This document shows positions 5,848-6,354 of a DNA stretch of 6,354 bases, piece after piece (position 1 is the first letter of the stretch; each line of letters opens with the position of its first letter). This stretch comes from Betaproteobacteria bacterium UBA6910 (lineage in GTDB: Bacteria; Pseudomonadota; Gammaproteobacteria; Burkholderiales; UBA6910): contig DKBC01000066.1 of assembly GCA_002451065.1 (NCBI GenBank), positions 5,138 to 11,491 of the forward strand, given 5' to 3'. The notes under the pieces are model-generated. The model was not told the origin of the DNA, ran no database searches, and saw nothing but the letters and a program-made list of their open reading frames with translations. A program made the translations under genes and the position numbers.

Positions 5848-6354
5848 ATGACCGAGTTCCCGAAAGCGACGCTCATCGGAATAATCCTGGTTGTCCTGCC
5901 TGTCGCCGCGCACGGACAAGAGTCGAGTGGTGGCGACCTTCGCTCTGCGGTCCAGAATCCCATCAGTTCCCTCATCAGCCTGCCGTTCAAGTTCAGCTTT
6001 GACTATGGGGCGCCCAACGGAGAAGCGGCATTTCTCAACGTGCAGCCGGTGCTGCCGGTCACCGTCGGCGACTGGAACCTGGTGAACCGCCTGATCGTGC
6101 CCTTGATCGACAGCCCGGGCGCAATCGCCGGCACACCTGACATACCCAATCCAGTTCCCGGCAGCGGCACCAGGGGTCTCGGCGACATCAACTACTCCCT
6201 GTTCTTTTCCCCGGTGAAGTACGACCGCTGGATCTGGGGGGTCGGCCCCTCGGTCACCGCTCCGACCGCGACAGACAAGCAACTCGGATCGGGCAAGTGG
6301 AGCGCGGGGCCGACATTCGTCGCGCTGGCACAACCGAAGTGGGGCTCCATGGGC
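5848..6354 (+). CDS. Outer-membrane MetA-like protein, partial
   Basis: The first 169 residues are present; the frame is open to the window end, so the C-terminus is missing. A signal peptide is clear (MTEFPKATLIGIILVVLPVAAHGQ, cleavage near residue 23). The mature part has FKFSFDYG, LNVQPVLPVTVGDWNLVNRLIVPLI, GLGDINYSLFFSP, WIWGVGPSVTAPTATD and LGSGKWSAGP. These match a family of predicted outer-membrane beta-barrels related to the phenol-degradation MetA-type proteins, usually annotated as transporter or hypothetical. The natural substrate is not established for most members. The ATG at 5848 fits the signal peptide; only a weak, distant AAGG at 5827-5830 serves as ribosome site. The activator box of copy 3 stands upstream, suggesting control by the two-component system of this window. 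Confidence 0.88.
   Translation, partial: MTEFPKATLIGIILVVLPVAAHGQESSGGDLRSAVQNPISSLISLPFKFSFDYGAPNGEAAFLNVQPVLPVTVGDWNLVNRLIVPLIDSPGAIAGTPDIPNPVPGSGTRGLGDINYSLFFSPVKYDRWIWGVGPSVTAPTATDKQLGSGKWSAGPTFVALAQPKWGSMG

Overview
This is a GC-rich window that reads as ordinary proteobacterial chromosome. The protein styles (a secreted DUF302 protein, a FixL/TodS-like kinase with a FixJ/NarL-like regulator, a phenol MetA-type outer-membrane protein) make a beta- or gammaproteobacterium most likely. That placement is inference. I see no RNA genes, insertion sequences, CRISPR arrays or phage genes. All convincing genes lie on the + strand.

Layout. 171-623 encodes a small secreted DUF302 protein. 624-1233 is a 610-base stretch with no intact gene. 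1234-3075 encodes a histidine kinase with seven predicted membrane segments and a PAS domain. It overlaps by 4 bases a FixJ/NarL-type response regulator with a LuxR-type DNA-binding domain (3072-3698). A stand-alone receiver domain follows (3835-4236, TTG start). Next come an exported protein built of MORN repeats (4356-5129) and, overlapping it by 4 bases, an exported glycine-zipper protein with a glutamine-rich coiled-coil tail (5126-5515). After a 332-base gap, an outer-membrane-type protein starts at 5848 and runs off the window end.

Main observation. Three gaps after the regulator (3741-3783, 4243-4285, 5676-5718) hold the same promoter architecture. Each has an inverted repeat RGACY-AA-RGTCC followed by AAT. 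A -35-like element directly follows the repeat in the first two, with only a weak match in the third. A TANNNT element starts exactly 29 bases after the first base of GTCC in all three. Each copy precedes a gene start by about 50 to 130 bases. The 5-2-5 core, extendable to 7-2-7, and its place just upstream of -35 fit a NarL/FixJ-class activator. The regulator encoded at 3072 is the obvious candidate.

How the parts may work together (inference). The kinase senses a membrane or cytoplasmic signal and phosphorylates the LuxR-type regulator. The regulator then activates the lone receiver (a possible feedback or phosphate-sink element), the MORN/glycine-zipper pair and the outer-membrane protein. 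All predicted targets other than the lone receiver carry export signals, so the module looks like a locally encoded envelope-response regulon. I do not recognise it as a named system.
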